DNA from: CALCTE01 sp045585835
GTDB taxonomy: Bacteria; Bacillota; Clostridia; Oscillospirales; CAG-272
Direction of reading: 5' to 3'
Assembly: GCA_045585835.1 (NCBI GenBank)
Contig: JAZMZG010000012.1
Coordinates: 1-64,000, forward strand
DNA length: 64,000 nucleotides
In this document: one piece after another, positions 8,901 through 15,870 of the stretch
Layout of the letters: every line of letters begins with the position of its first letter
Numbering within the stretch: position 1 is the stretch's first letter
Program-made: the position numbers and the translations under genes
The notes under the pieces: generated by a model
The model's input: the letters and a program-made list of their open reading frames with translations, nothing else
Told to the model about the DNA's origin: nothing
Database searches by the model: none

Positions 8901-9196
8901 GCTTCCATGGTGACGTTGTCAAAAGGGCTTGCGCTCACATGACCGTCGTAAAGACGGCAACCGGTGAGATCTACCGCATCACCGGCGTTATAAAGCTCGA
9001 TGTAATCTCTGTACTTACCGTCATTGTCTGCGGTAATAGTTTCGTTTTTAGCACAAATTTCCGTTATTTGAATATGGTATTTGCCTACCGGCGTTATAGC
9101 TTGCTTTGTGGAAGGGTCTAGTAAAAGACCGGCCGTAATGCTGATAAGCAAAATTACGCATAGAAGCAATATAAGTATGCTGTCTTTTTTTACCAT
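5909..9196 (-). CDS. CotH kinase/lamin-tail-domain surface protein
   Basis: A 1095-aa protein. An N-terminal membrane anchor or signal (about residues 6-26) is followed by four lamin-tail-like beta repeats near 40-165, 185-315, 335-460 and 485-605, each with an ITE/ISE start and a WVELYNAG-type motif. Next comes a chitobiase C-terminal-like strand domain (about 640-700, EIYYTTDCSVPTRSS). The CotH kinase-like domain lies at about 710-1060, with the LRAGGQD and KIRDEM motifs, YLNGEYWGIYFIREKL and the metal-site-like WALFDTDMAF. CotH proteins are atypical secreted kinases best known from spore coats. It heads the operon with VTC and DUF4956, so an exported phosphorylation or polyphosphate-linked surface process is plausible; the substrate is unknown. 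Confidence 0.9.
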   Translation of the reverse strand: MVKKDSILILLLCVILLISITAGLLLDPSTKQAITPVGKYHIQITEICAKNETITADNDGKYRDYIELYNAGDAVDLTGCRLYDGHVSASPFDNVTMEAGEYRVVFFDKDAIGFALSSSGRDSIQLQAPNGKTIAQTKVRSLNADQVMVLVNGAYLVSDKPSPGFANNEQGEKAFREGTPSNAISLQISEVLIANQSVLPDEKGVFSDIVELHNTTDKPISLSGWAISDSTAERFRYRLPEMSVPADSYVLIFCDGGNYVTQEGHIHANFSLSVGEVLCLSDPNGNYATLDISYISENTSLAFTDGDYTAMAPSLAYPNTEEGSYQASVDRINSVSPLVISEVLLNSAGVPFNKQLVDAVEICNRSAETVNTLGWYLSDGSDAYAYPLPKQELKPGEYVTYAVGKQSTGFGLSVGETVYLMGPDFLLATPVVCTEPPMGQSISLLDVKNSESYDFLPVSLGYENNKGGAEVFASSALPDALRITELMSSNSSYLKGPYGSTTDWVELYNAGKTDIDLSEYCMTDSSDLSKYPLPSVTLSPGKYLVILLEESGKNLRNGYSYLPFNLSAAGDKLYLTKDNVIVDYAILPALSGDQAWGRPKGKSAFELLGKPTPNAQNSEAAKISKAPVALLPQGAYDDVTALNISFSAPGEIYYTTDCSVPTRSSKRYTDPIVIKKTTVFRVVAYEPGADRSEIVDLTYLVNEGDTLSTVCLVTTPKNLWDYNSGIYVDGPNIKEKYPYKGANYWKNWEKSASVSLFEEDGTLGFYEPCGIKIFGGYSRVNDKKSLACMFRGKYGASSLNYSLFGDKGIDKYQSFVLRAGGQDAYGSKIRDEMITSLAYDYLGIPVQQYRPVVLYLNGEYWGIYFIREKLTDQYVAANFNVDADDVTIANWTGVLSSKYTNLQNYARSNDLSQKTHYDYVLSQINEDNYIDNVITQMWIGNTDLGNVKFFCTDELEWHWALFDTDMAFKNSAIDLTAANLTMGNIWSRDIMSRVLVVKLLKNSEFRDKFIRRIAYQVNTVWNEEVVVRRIDEFQAFLQADMAKECNRWGGSVNSWENRVEKLRDFARKRNGYFIPDIKNFFGLSEEQMRNYGFEV

Positions 9197-9228
9197 GCTG
9201 CTTTCCTCGATTTTTGTCGATTTTTTAT

Positions 9229-9257
9229 ATTATACTACTTATTCTTATATAAATCAA
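9229..9257 (-). promoter_or_regulatory. Promoter of the CotH-VTC-DUF4956 operon
   Basis: On the minus strand TTGATT, 17 bases, TATAAT; the -10 box ends 32 bases before the CotH ATG. Confidence 0.8.
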
Positions 9258-9490
9258 CACCTGATATACAATAAAACAGCGAATAGTTTTCCTGAAAAGT
9301 TCTTGAGTAATGCACAATAAAAAGCGAATCGATAAAAATCTATTTGTTTTTTGTCCTGAGTGACGGCTAAGTCTATGGGAACACCAAATCTCGGCTCTGC
9401 TCGCTTAGGAAAAAAACTAACCACCTCGTCTGCGCAAAGCGCAGAAGCGTGCTTTCGGTACTGAGTCAAGCGCAAATCGCACAAATAAAA
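9258..9490. other. Unexplained intergenic tract downstream of tRNA-Pro(GGG)
   Basis: About 230 bases without a credible gene. Unlike the surrounding AT-rich spacers, 9350-9490 is mixed in composition and contains a CTGCGC-AAA-GCGCAG hairpin near 9430-9444. Minus-strand reading here continues straight on from the tRNA-Pro terminator. One reading frame stays open across it but also runs through the tRNA, so I do not call it coding. It could be a dispersed repeat or a small RNA. Confidence 0.4.
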
Positions 9491-9491
9491 T

Positions 9492-9520
9492 AAAACCGTC
9501 GAGCTAAAGCTCAACGGTTT
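9492..9520 (-). terminator. Terminator of tRNA-Pro(GGG)
   Basis: Minus strand AAAACCGTTGAGC, TTTA loop, GCTCGACGGTTTT, then ATTTTATTT. It starts five bases after the tRNA CCA. Confidence 0.85.
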
Positions 9521-9524
9521 TATT

Positions 9525-9601
9525 TGGTCTGAGTGACTGGACTTGAACCAGCGGCCTCTACCACCCCAAGGTAGCGCGCTACCAAACTGCGCCACACCCA
9601 G
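9525..9601 (-). tRNA. tRNA-Pro, anticodon GGG
   Basis: A 77-nt cloverleaf. The acceptor CTGGGTG pairs with CACTCAG, and the CCA is encoded. The anticodon arm is CTACC-TTGGGGT-GGTAG, giving GGG, which reads CCC and CCU proline codons. The T arm contains TTCAAGT. Confidence 0.95.
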
Positions 9602-9616
9602 TTATCGTACCCGATA

Positions 9617-9645
9617 ATGATATCACACTTTTAAATAGAATGCAA
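9617..9645 (-). promoter_or_regulatory. Promoter of tRNA-Pro(GGG)
   Basis: Minus strand TTGCAT, 17 bases, TATCAT. The -35 block GGTATTGCATTC is identical to that of the tRNA-Pro(CGG) promoter. Confidence 0.75.
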
Positions 9646-9705
9646 TACCTTTTTTGAAAAAAAATCATTTTTTTTCAAATATCGGGTACCATAGACTTTT
9701 TTATC

Positions 9706-10464
9706 TCAAACTTTGGAAAAATACATCGTAAGTCTTACGGGAAGGAGCTTTGCAAGCACTCTGTAAAACTTATAGAAAAGTGTAGGTGTATATACCGCAC
9801 GCCCCTTTTTTGCTGCCCTTATAGCATTTTTTGCAACTTTATCGGGATCACAGTAAGGGAGCGTGTCAAACGTATGCGAACTGCCTTTTTCTATATCCGC
9901 ATTCGACAAAAACGGTGTATTCATAGGGCCGGGACAAGCAACACACGCATTTATACCCGTAGTGCGAAGCTCAAAGCGCAGACCTTGCGTAAACGCAAAT
10001 ATAAACGACTTTGTCGCACTGTAGCAATTAAGCCTTGCGTTCGGAGAAAATGCCGCAATAGAGCCTATATTTAAGATAAATGCACCATTTTTCATATAGT
10101 TTATGCAAATAGAGCAAAGCATTGTAGGCGCTTGGCAGTTAAGAGCTATCATATTTTGCTGTGATGAGGGTGATAGCTCCCATACATTTCCCAATTTTCC
10201 GAATCCCGCATTGTTTATAAGTGCTGTAAGCTCTGCATTTTCACTATCAAGTGTGTCCTTTATTACGTCTATAGAATTTTTATCGGTCAGGTCAAGCGCA
10301 AAAGGACGAAGCTTGTAGCCGTTATAACTTTCTGCAAGTTCACGTAGATTTTTTTCCGAACGTGCAATTATCCAATATTCGTCTGCCTCCACGAGTCTTG
10401 TAGCGTGATATACGAGCCTTTCTCCAAGTCCCGAGCTTGCGCCCGTTATAATACATACTTTCAC
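9706..10464 (-). CDS. Short-chain dehydrogenase/reductase
   Basis: About 252 aa with a full SDR layout: ITGASSGLGE at residues 5-14, LINNAGFGK, Ser in LNIGSIAAFS and YxxxK in CYSATKSF, then a helical tail KFYRVLAKLLPVRL that may touch the membrane. Length and tail resemble the DltE/YqjQ group; the substrate is unknown. Two GTG codons compete as start. The upstream one at 10473 abuts the GAGG site, while the one at 10464 is 8 bases from it and gives the canonical VKVCIITGASSG start, so I chose 10464. It is transcribed separately from the lipoprotein gene, with a terminator between them. Confidence 0.88.
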   Translation of the reverse strand: MKVCIITGASSGLGERLVYHATRLVEADEYWIIARSEKNLRELAESYNGYKLRPFALDLTDKNSIDVIKDTLDSENAELTALINNAGFGKLGNVWELSPSSQQNMIALNCQAPTMLCSICINYMKNGAFILNIGSIAAFSPNARLNCYSATKSFIFAFTQGLRFELRTTGINACVACPGPMNTPFLSNADIEKGSSHTFDTLPYCDPDKVAKNAIRAAKKGRAVYTPTLFYKFYRVLAKLLPVRLTMYFSKV

Positions 10465-10512
10465 TAAAATCACCTCGTATATTATATTACATTATTTGTT
10501 CATATTAGTCAA

Positions 10513-10544
10513 GAAAAATCCCCGCCATGTTTCTTGGCGGGGAT
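10513..10544 (-). terminator. Terminator of the lipoprotein gene
   Basis: Minus strand ATCCCCGCCA/TGGCGGGGAT with a 7-base loop, followed by TTTTTCTT. The GC-rich stem is strong. Confidence 0.9.
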
Positions 10545-10556
10545 ATGTATTATCAG

Positions 10557-11612
10557 TTAGTTGGAAAGACCCTTTATGAAGTATGCGGGATCGGAGCTGT
10601 AGGTGCAGTGCGATATGTCTTGTGAACCTCTGCCTGCTTCGGTAGCTTCGAGGGGAGTACCGTCGATACCGATAACTATACGTCCGAGCGTGTTATCGTC
10701 AACGCCGATCTTTTCATCGGAATAATCGGAGTTTTCAACTATACGGAATACGCCCGATTCAGGATAATCGCTACCGTTCATCGTAAATTCCCACTTGCTT
10801 GCGTACATAAGTCCGTCAGCACCGAGCTGAACGTCTACGGGATTAGGATCAAATGCCGCATCGTATCTCCAACCCTCACCGGAGCCTGCTGTGTAGATTA
10901 CGTTATCGGAAATGTAGCAGTGCTTAGTCCAAGCACCGGGTTCGCCGGCTTTGCCTGCAATGACTGCTACGGGCTTTGAAAACTCAACGATAAACAAACC
11001 GCTTTCGGCATCTGCAAGATAAGCTCTGAGAAGAACCGTAGGAGTTGTAGGAGCTTCAATAGCAACGTTTGTATATTTTATTGCCGCAACGGGAGCTGAT
11101 TTGTCTGCGGGTCTGTAAGAAGCGTAGAGACCGGAACCCGTGTCGTCGTAAAGAACGTTGTCCAAAGAACCGTCGTTATCCGTACCAACGGTCTCTTCAA
11201 AGCAGATGTATCCGTCTTGGGGAATTGCAGATTCAAAGGTTATGTCGTAGTACGTGCCGTAAACAGAGGAGTTTTGATCTTCACCAAGAACCTTGGGATC
11301 AAGGCAAACAGATTTTGTAGCTTTGATCTTTGTGCCGCCCAATACTTCGGTTGAAGCATAGATGTAAGCAGCGGAATCGTAGATGGGACTGGTTACACGG
11401 GGAGAGAACTTTACTCTTACAACCGTGTCGCTCACTCTGTAAGCGGCAACGAGCTTGGGGTTGTAGAAATATTCCTCTTCATCGTTTGCCGTATCCTCAA
11501 TTTTAAGGCTTTTATTAGTGGGATCGTCGTCTTCAGTTTTCTTGCCGCAAGCAACGAAACATACGGAAAGAACCATAATAACTGCCATCAAAAGCGCTAA
11601 TTTCTTAAGCAT
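10557..11612 (-). CDS. Putative lipoprotein of unknown function
   Basis: A 351-aa protein with a lipoprotein signal (MLKKLALLMAVIMVLSV, lipobox FVAC, Cys at residue 22) followed by an acidic linker KKTEDDD. The mature region is rich in beta strands and Gly/Asp, for example VVRVKFSPRVTSPIYDS and VDVQLGADGLMYASKWEF, and looks like one or two immunoglobulin-like or fibronectin-like folds. I do not recognise a family. AGGAGG precedes the ATG. It sits alone between its own promoter and terminator, and is likely an exposed, abundant surface protein. Confidence 0.8.
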   Translation of the reverse strand: MLKKLALLMAVIMVLSVCFVACGKKTEDDDPTNKSLKIEDTANDEEEYFYNPKLVAAYRVSDTVVRVKFSPRVTSPIYDSAAYIYASTEVLGGTKIKATKSVCLDPKVLGEDQNSSVYGTYYDITFESAIPQDGYICFEETVGTDNDGSLDNVLYDDTGSGLYASYRPADKSAPVAAIKYTNVAIEAPTTPTVLLRAYLADAESGLFIVEFSKPVAVIAGKAGEPGAWTKHCYISDNVIYTAGSGEGWRYDAAFDPNPVDVQLGADGLMYASKWEFTMNGSDYPESGVFRIVENSDYSDEKIGVDDNTLGRIVIGIDGTPLEATEAGRGSQDISHCTYSSDPAYFIKGLSN

Positions 11613-11664
11613 TGTTTCCTCCTAAAATAAGTATAACTATATAATTTAATACATGCTTGAGTAT

Positions 11665-11692
11665 ATTGTACCATAAATGAAGAAATTTGCAA
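11665..11692 (-). promoter_or_regulatory. Promoter of the 351-aa lipoprotein gene
   Basis: Minus strand TTGCAA, 16 bases, TACAAT, with an extended -10 TGG. Confidence 0.7.
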
Positions 11693-11746
11693 TAGTTTTT
11701 TGACGAAAAAACAAAATTGTGCAAATTTTACATACAATAATGCGAA

Positions 11747-12646
11747 TTATTGAGCATAATCAATAGGCACAATTATTTTGAACGCAGAATTATTTGCTTT
11801 AATATCAACGTTTTTGATCTCACCGCCGAACTCACCGTCTACAGTCCACGGAATTTCCTTTTCGAATTTAAAATTTACCGATGAAATTTTTTCGATGTGA
11901 ATTAACGGGGAATCAAATTTTTTGTTCATAAGAGATGTAATAAGTCCGTTCCAATCGTTTGCATTCTTTGGCATTTTGACCAGCATAAGCTCAAGAGCGC
12001 CGTCATTCATATTTACGTTTAGGTTCGGAATCGTAAAGCCCCCGATAGACTTTGTATTCGAAACCATTCCGTAAATATAGTCGTCTTCGAATGTTTTATC
12101 TCCGATAGTTATGGCAGCGCGGATCGGCTTTATATCACCGATAGATGCTGCGCCGTCAAGTATATAAGCAAAACGAGACAACACTTTTTTCTTTGCTTGA
12201 GAGGTAGAATATGAAACCTTTGTAAATGCACCGAAGGCGGATACGTAAGAAAAAGCACGATTGTTGAAAACGCCGCAGTCGCACATAAAGGGTTTTCCCG
12301 TGCATATCAGCTTTGCGGCAAGCTCCGGTTTTTTCGGGATATTTAAGGAGCTTGCAAAATCGTTTACCGTTCCTCTCGGAATATATCCCAAAACGTTTCT
12401 GTCGCAAGATGCATTCATTATTCCGTTTATCGCTTCATTAAGCGTACCGTCGCCGCCCCATACGGTCAAAATATCGTAGAATACAAGTCTATCCTTTATT
12501 ATATCCGTAAGCTCTCCGGGCTTTTGCGTAATATACGTACTTACGTCGTAACCGTTTTTTATAAACGTATCAATTACCGTAAACAGCTCGTTTTTCGACG
12601 TGCCTTTTCCGGCGTTTGGATTTAGTGCAAAAAGCATTTTTTTCAT
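11747..12646 (-). CDS. Diacylglycerol kinase-family lipid kinase
   Basis: A 299-aa protein of the DagK/YegS type. It starts KKMLFALNPNAGKG, has the ATP-binding GGDGTLNEAINGIM near residues 64-77 and the PRGTVNDFA loop, then a C-terminal beta domain with NDGALELMLVK. These enzymes phosphorylate a membrane lipid, usually diacylglycerol, recycling it into phosphatidate, or a related alcohol. The usual GTGNDFA motif is GTVNDFA here (Gly to Val), also seen in some family members. A second homologue lies at 52871-53800. Confidence 0.9.
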   Translation of the reverse strand: MKKMLFALNPNAGKGTSKNELFTVIDTFIKNGYDVSTYITQKPGELTDIIKDRLVFYDILTVWGGDGTLNEAINGIMNASCDRNVLGYIPRGTVNDFASSLNIPKKPELAAKLICTGKPFMCDCGVFNNRAFSYVSAFGAFTKVSYSTSQAKKKVLSRFAYILDGAASIGDIKPIRAAITIGDKTFEDDYIYGMVSNTKSIGGFTIPNLNVNMNDGALELMLVKMPKNANDWNGLITSLMNKKFDSPLIHIEKISSVNFKFEKEIPWTVDGEFGGEIKNVDIKANNSAFKIIVPIDYAQ

Positions 12647-12667
12647 TGTTCATCACCGTCCGTGTAT

Positions 12668-12696
12668 ATTATAGTATTTTTTGCACGGAAAGTAAA
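12668..12696 (-). promoter_or_regulatory. Promoter of lipid kinase 1
   Basis: Minus strand TTTACT, 17 bases, TATAAT, 22 bases before the ATG. It lies just upstream of the stop of the 12714 gene, so the kinase has its own start of transcription. Confidence 0.7.
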
Positions 12697-12713
12697 GAGG
12701 ATTTTTTAAAGTA

Positions 12714-13154
12714 TTATGTGTCTTTTTTGCTTATAGTTACCGTGCCTACAAGATATTTATCGTCTTCTTTTTCACAGCTGTATATTCTGTCCGTTTTAAA
12801 GCTCGCTTTGACACTTAATTTCGGGGCGGGGGAGAACAGATTACTTGTGCAAATATACGGCACTCTGACATAGAAGCTTCCGAGCTCCATTTTATTTTTT
12901 CCGTATATTGTTATGTTTCCGCAAACGTGGTAAATTTTTATTTTTGCACTACCGGTCAATATATACACCTCACCTCGTGCTTTGTTTAAAAACATTTTCC
13001 AACCCTTTTTTATAAAGCTTTCGGACAGATACAGCTTATCTGTGTCGAATATGAGTTTATCGGTATCCGCAAAACGTCCTGTTTTGCGCAACTTAAAGCA
13101 TACCTCTTTTTCTTGCGGCAAAAGTTCAAGGCATTCTCCTTTAAATGCTCCCAT
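12714..13154 (-). CDS. Hypothetical protein
   Basis: 146 aa from the ATG at 13154, chosen because AAAGGA lies 8 bases upstream; the frame stays open further upstream but without a ribosome site. The protein is rich in Lys and beta-type segments (KARGEVYILTGSAKIKIYHV, SFYVRVPYICTS). It has no signal peptide or membrane segment and resembles a small beta-sandwich. I recognise no family. It is the most upstream gene of the minus-strand run that includes lipid kinase 1. Confidence 0.65.
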   Translation of the reverse strand: MGAFKGECLELLPQEKEVCFKLRKTGRFADTDKLIFDTDKLYLSESFIKKGWKMFLNKARGEVYILTGSAKIKIYHVCGNITIYGKNKMELGSFYVRVPYICTSNLFSPAPKLSVKASFKTDRIYSCEKEDDKYLVGTVTISKKDT

Positions 13155-13220
13155 AAAATGCGTCCTTTCAGATAGTTGACAATATATAATATTCAAAAAA
13201 TCGAATAATGAAAAAAGATA

Positions 13221-13249
13221 TTGTTTTTATTCGAAAATCGTGATAAAAT
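13221..13249 (+). promoter_or_regulatory. Promoter of the coiled-coil/DUF308 pair
   Basis: TTGTTT (13221-13226), 17 bases, TAAAAT (13244-13249), with the ATG at 13276. Confidence 0.6.
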
Positions 13250-13275
13250 ATATAAAAAGATTTGGGAGGCAGTTT

Positions 13276-13563
13276 ATGAAGATTTCCTTCGGCACGGAGC
13301 TGTTCGGCTTTTCCAAAAAAGATGTGAGCCGGTACATACAAAAGCTTTCGCTTGATATAAAGGACACCTTGGAGGATAGCAAAAGAAAATGCGAAGAATA
13401 CGAAAAAAGGTGCATTGAAGCGGAAAGCAAGGCAAAAGAACTTGAATCGGCACTTCGAGAAAGTGAAGAAAAAGCGAAAAAATACGCCGATGCGTATAAC
13501 GATCTTTGTGGCGGCATAAATAATTTAATAACCGATTCGCAAGATAAGCTTTCAAAGCTATAA
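13276..13563 (+). CDS. Small DivIVA-like coiled-coil protein
   Basis: 95 aa from the ATG at 13276 (GGGAGG eight bases upstream). The N-terminus FGTELFGFSKKDVSRYIQKL resembles the membrane-binding head of DivIVA/GpsB proteins (aromatic-Gly, then a helix with a V-x-x-aromatic-I pattern). Residues 28-78 are a highly charged coiled coil (KCEEYEKRCIEAESKAKEL). A polar or septal scaffold role is inferred from this pattern only. A DUF308 membrane protein follows 33 bases downstream. Confidence 0.65.
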   Translation: MKISFGTELFGFSKKDVSRYIQKLSLDIKDTLEDSKRKCEEYEKRCIEAESKAKELESALRESEEKAKKYADAYNDLCGGINNLITDSQDKLSKL

Positions 13564-13596
13564 ATATTTTATAAGAAACAGGAAGGAGAAATTTTT

Positions 13597-14079
13597 GTGA
13601 AAAAAATAGATTCGAGGTTATTACAAGGTATCGTCTCTGCCGTGCTCGGAATTATGTTTATCACCTTAAAGGGCGGAGTTATCGGAATAGTGCTGACGCT
13701 TGTCGGAATTGCGGCTATCGCTATGGGAATTTCGGATTTTGTAAACAAACAGACGACTTCCGCTATCGTAAAATGCGTCATCGGTGTTCTTGTCCTCGTT
13801 CTCGGCTGGGTGCTTGTTGATATCGCACTTTACGTGGTTGCAGGTGCATTTATCGTTTTCGGTGTATATCAAATAATTTCCGCAATAAAGCTTTCGGAGC
13901 GCTACAAGTCTTCGCAAAAGTTAATGCTTTTCATAAAGCCTGTTATAACTCTCGTTGCAGGACTTTGCCTTTTCTTTAATAAAGGCGGTATGATAGATTG
14001 GCTATTCATTATCATCGGAGCACTCATACTTGCACAGGGCGTTATCACTGTATTGGAGACGCTTGAAAAAAGGAAATAA
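13597..14079 (+). CDS. DUF308/HdeD-like membrane protein
   Basis: 160 aa with about five or six hydrophobic segments in pairs (for example GIVSAVLGIMFITLKGGVIG, then VIGVLVLVLGWVLVDIALYV), the repeat-of-hairpins pattern of DUF308/HdeD proteins. It starts with GTG at 13597 after GGAAGGAG. The molecular function of the family is unknown; in enterobacteria HdeD is acid-stress linked. It is probably co-transcribed with the coiled-coil gene and ends at a strong bidirectional terminator. Confidence 0.8.
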   Translation: MKKIDSRLLQGIVSAVLGIMFITLKGGVIGIVLTLVGIAAIAMGISDFVNKQTTSAIVKCVIGVLVLVLGWVLVDIALYVVAGAFIVFGVYQIISAIKLSERYKSSQKLMLFIKPVITLVAGLCLFFNKGGMIDWLFIIIGALILAQGVITVLETLEKRK

Positions 14080-14092
14080 ACTCAACAAAATC

Positions 14093-14138
14093 AAATGACG
14101 GAAAACGCAAGTGCAGCGTTTTCCGTCATTTTTTTTAT
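14093..14138. terminator. Bidirectional terminator, DUF308 / pyrB
   Basis: AAATGACGGAAAACGC (14093-14108) pairs with GCGTTTTCCGTCATTT (14116-14131), followed by TTTTTT. This 16-bp perfect stem separates convergent transcripts and overlaps the pyrB stop. Confidence 0.92.
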
Positions 14139-15205
14139 TTCTTTTCCGCGTCGCAGTAGATGCAACGGTATGTACCCTTTTCGGTGAGCTTGAACTTATG
14201 AGGAATGTCAAGCTCAACAGACGTGATACAACGTGGGTTTTCGCACACGAGGTCATTTCTGTATGTGGCAGTATCGGGTGCTGAAGACTCGTTTGCAGAA
14301 GCAAGAAGCTTCAAAATGAGTGCCATTCTCATATATTTTCCGTTGCGTGCCTGTCTGAAATATGCCGCCCTTTCGTCCTTGTCCACGTCCTTGGTTATCT
14401 CGTTTAGACGGGGCAGGGGATGGAGCACGATCATATCTTCCTTTGCGCCTTTAAGCTTTTCGGTATCAAGAATATATACGTCCTTTAAGCGCAAGTATTC
14501 GTTTATGTCAATAAATCTCTCCTGTTGAACTCTTGTCATATATAAAACGTCAAGCTCGGGAATAGCGTCTTCCAAAGACTCCGTTTCGACGTAGGAGATG
14601 TTTTTTGCATCAAGATAGTCCTCCTTTACGTAGCTCGGCAAACGAAGCTCTTTGGGGGAGATAAGTACGAATTTTATGTTTTCGTATCTTGACATTGCCG
14701 CAATAAGAGAGTGTACCGTTCTTCCGTACATGAGGTCTCCGCAAAAGCCTACAGTAAGGTTATCGAGCCTTCCGAGCTCACTGCTTATAGTGAGAAGGTC
14801 TGTAAGTGTTTGTGTGGGGTGGTGATGTCCGCCGTCGCCTGCGTTAATGATAGGCACGTCGCTTGACATAGATGCCACGAGGGGAGCTCCCTCTTTGGGA
14901 TGACGCATAGCGATAATATCCGCATATCCGCTTACTATTTTAGCCGTATCTCCGACACATTCGCCCTTTGATGTTGAGCTTGAGCTTGCATCGGAAAAGC
15001 CGAGTGCCTTTCCGCCAAGCTCCATCATAGCCGCCTCAAATGACAGACGTGTTCTTGTGGAGGGCTCAAAGAAAAGCACGCCGAGCTTCTTATATTTGCA
15101 TTTTTCTCTGTAATTTTCGGGATTTGCGATAATATCTTTAGCGGTGTCGATAAGCTCTGCTACTTCTTCTGTGGTCAGATCGAGGATATCAATGAGATTT
15201 CTCAT
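14135..15205 (-). CDS. pyrB: Aspartate carbamoyltransferase with fused PyrI-type zinc ribbon
   Basis: 356 aa. Residues 1-305 are a complete catalytic PyrB: the carbamoyl-phosphate motif STRTR at 49-53, GDGGHHHPTQTL, and HPLPR late in the chain. The enzyme condenses carbamoyl phosphate with aspartate in pyrimidine synthesis. After a linker, the last 40 residues carry Cys321-X4-Cys326-X21-Cys348-X2-Cys351, matching the zinc domain of the separate regulatory chain PyrI (CX4C...CX2C). The PyrI nucleotide-binding half is absent. It is last in the pyr operon, with its start overlapping the pyrE stop (TAATG). Confidence 0.93.
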   Translation of the reverse strand: MRNLIDILDLTTEEVAELIDTAKDIIANPENYREKCKYKKLGVLFFEPSTRTRLSFEAAMMELGGKALGFSDASSSSTSKGECVGDTAKIVSGYADIIAMRHPKEGAPLVASMSSDVPIINAGDGGHHHPTQTLTDLLTISSELGRLDNLTVGFCGDLMYGRTVHSLIAAMSRYENIKFVLISPKELRLPSYVKEDYLDAKNISYVETESLEDAIPELDVLYMTRVQQERFIDINEYLRLKDVYILDTEKLKGAKEDMIVLHPLPRLNEITKDVDKDERAAYFRQARNGKYMRMALILKLLASANESSAPDTATYRNDLVCENPRCITSVELDIPHKFKLTEKGTYRCIYCDAEKK

Positions 15206-15852
15206 TATTTGGCGCCTCCGATCCAGCTTTCGTCGGAAGGATTGTTTCTGAAAGCGATAAGGCGCGCAATATCTTCTTTTTTGATGTAGCTTTCTTCAGC
15301 CGCTATTTCTGCAATTGAGTCAAAATTCGTGAGGCTTACGTTTTTAACGTTTGCTTCTTGAAGTCTTGTAAGTCCCTTTGCCATTCCGTATGTGAAGATG
15401 CTCACGATACCAAGAACCTCGGCACCCGCTTCGCGAAGCACGTTTACGACTTCGATGACGCTTCCGCCGGTGGAGATAAGGTCTTCTACAACGACTACCT
15501 TCTGTCCCTTTTCGAGCTTGCCTTCGATCTGATTTCCTCTGCCGTGATCCTTTGCACCGCTTCTTACGTAGCCCATGGGCATACCCAAGATATGTGCCGT
15601 TATTGCGGCGTGCGCAATACCTGCGGTGGAAGTACCCATAAGCACCTCCGCATCGGGATATTCACGCTTTATGGTTTGTGCAAGAGCGTTTTCAACATCA
15701 TCTCTTACCTTGGGAGCGGTAAGGGTGAGTCTGTTGTCGCAGTATACGGGGCTCTTTATTCCGCTTGCCCAAGTAAAAGGCTCGTCGGGACGGAAGAATA
15801 CCGCCTTTATAGAGAGAAGGTCTTTTGCGATAAGTCTTTCAATATTCGTCAT
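15205..15852 (-). CDS. pyrE: Orotate phosphoribosyltransferase
   Basis: 215 aa. It transfers orotate onto PRPP to give orotidine 5'-phosphate. The PRPP-binding signature VVVVEDLISTGGS lies near residues 117-129, and the substrate loop includes YVRSGAKDHGRGNQIEG. Length is normal for the family. GGAGG precedes the ATG, and the stop overlaps the pyrB start by one base (TAATG), indicating translational coupling. It sits 18 bases after pyrF. Confidence 0.95.
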   Translation of the reverse strand: MTNIERLIAKDLLSIKAVFFRPDEPFTWASGIKSPVYCDNRLTLTAPKVRDDVENALAQTIKREYPDAEVLMGTSTAGIAHAAITAHILGMPMGYVRSGAKDHGRGNQIEGKLEKGQKVVVVEDLISTGGSVIEVVNVLREAGAEVLGIVSIFTYGMAKGLTRLQEANVKNVSLTNFDSIAEIAAEESYIKKEDIARLIAFRNNPSDESWIGGAK

Positions 15853-15870
15853 TTTCTTTTTTCCTCCACA

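Noticed and set aside
9254..9595. Minus-strand open frame of 113 codons across tRNA-Pro(GGG)
   Set aside because: It runs through the whole tRNA, its terminator and an untypical spacer; no ribosome site and no recognisable fold. Kept only as an unexplained tract.
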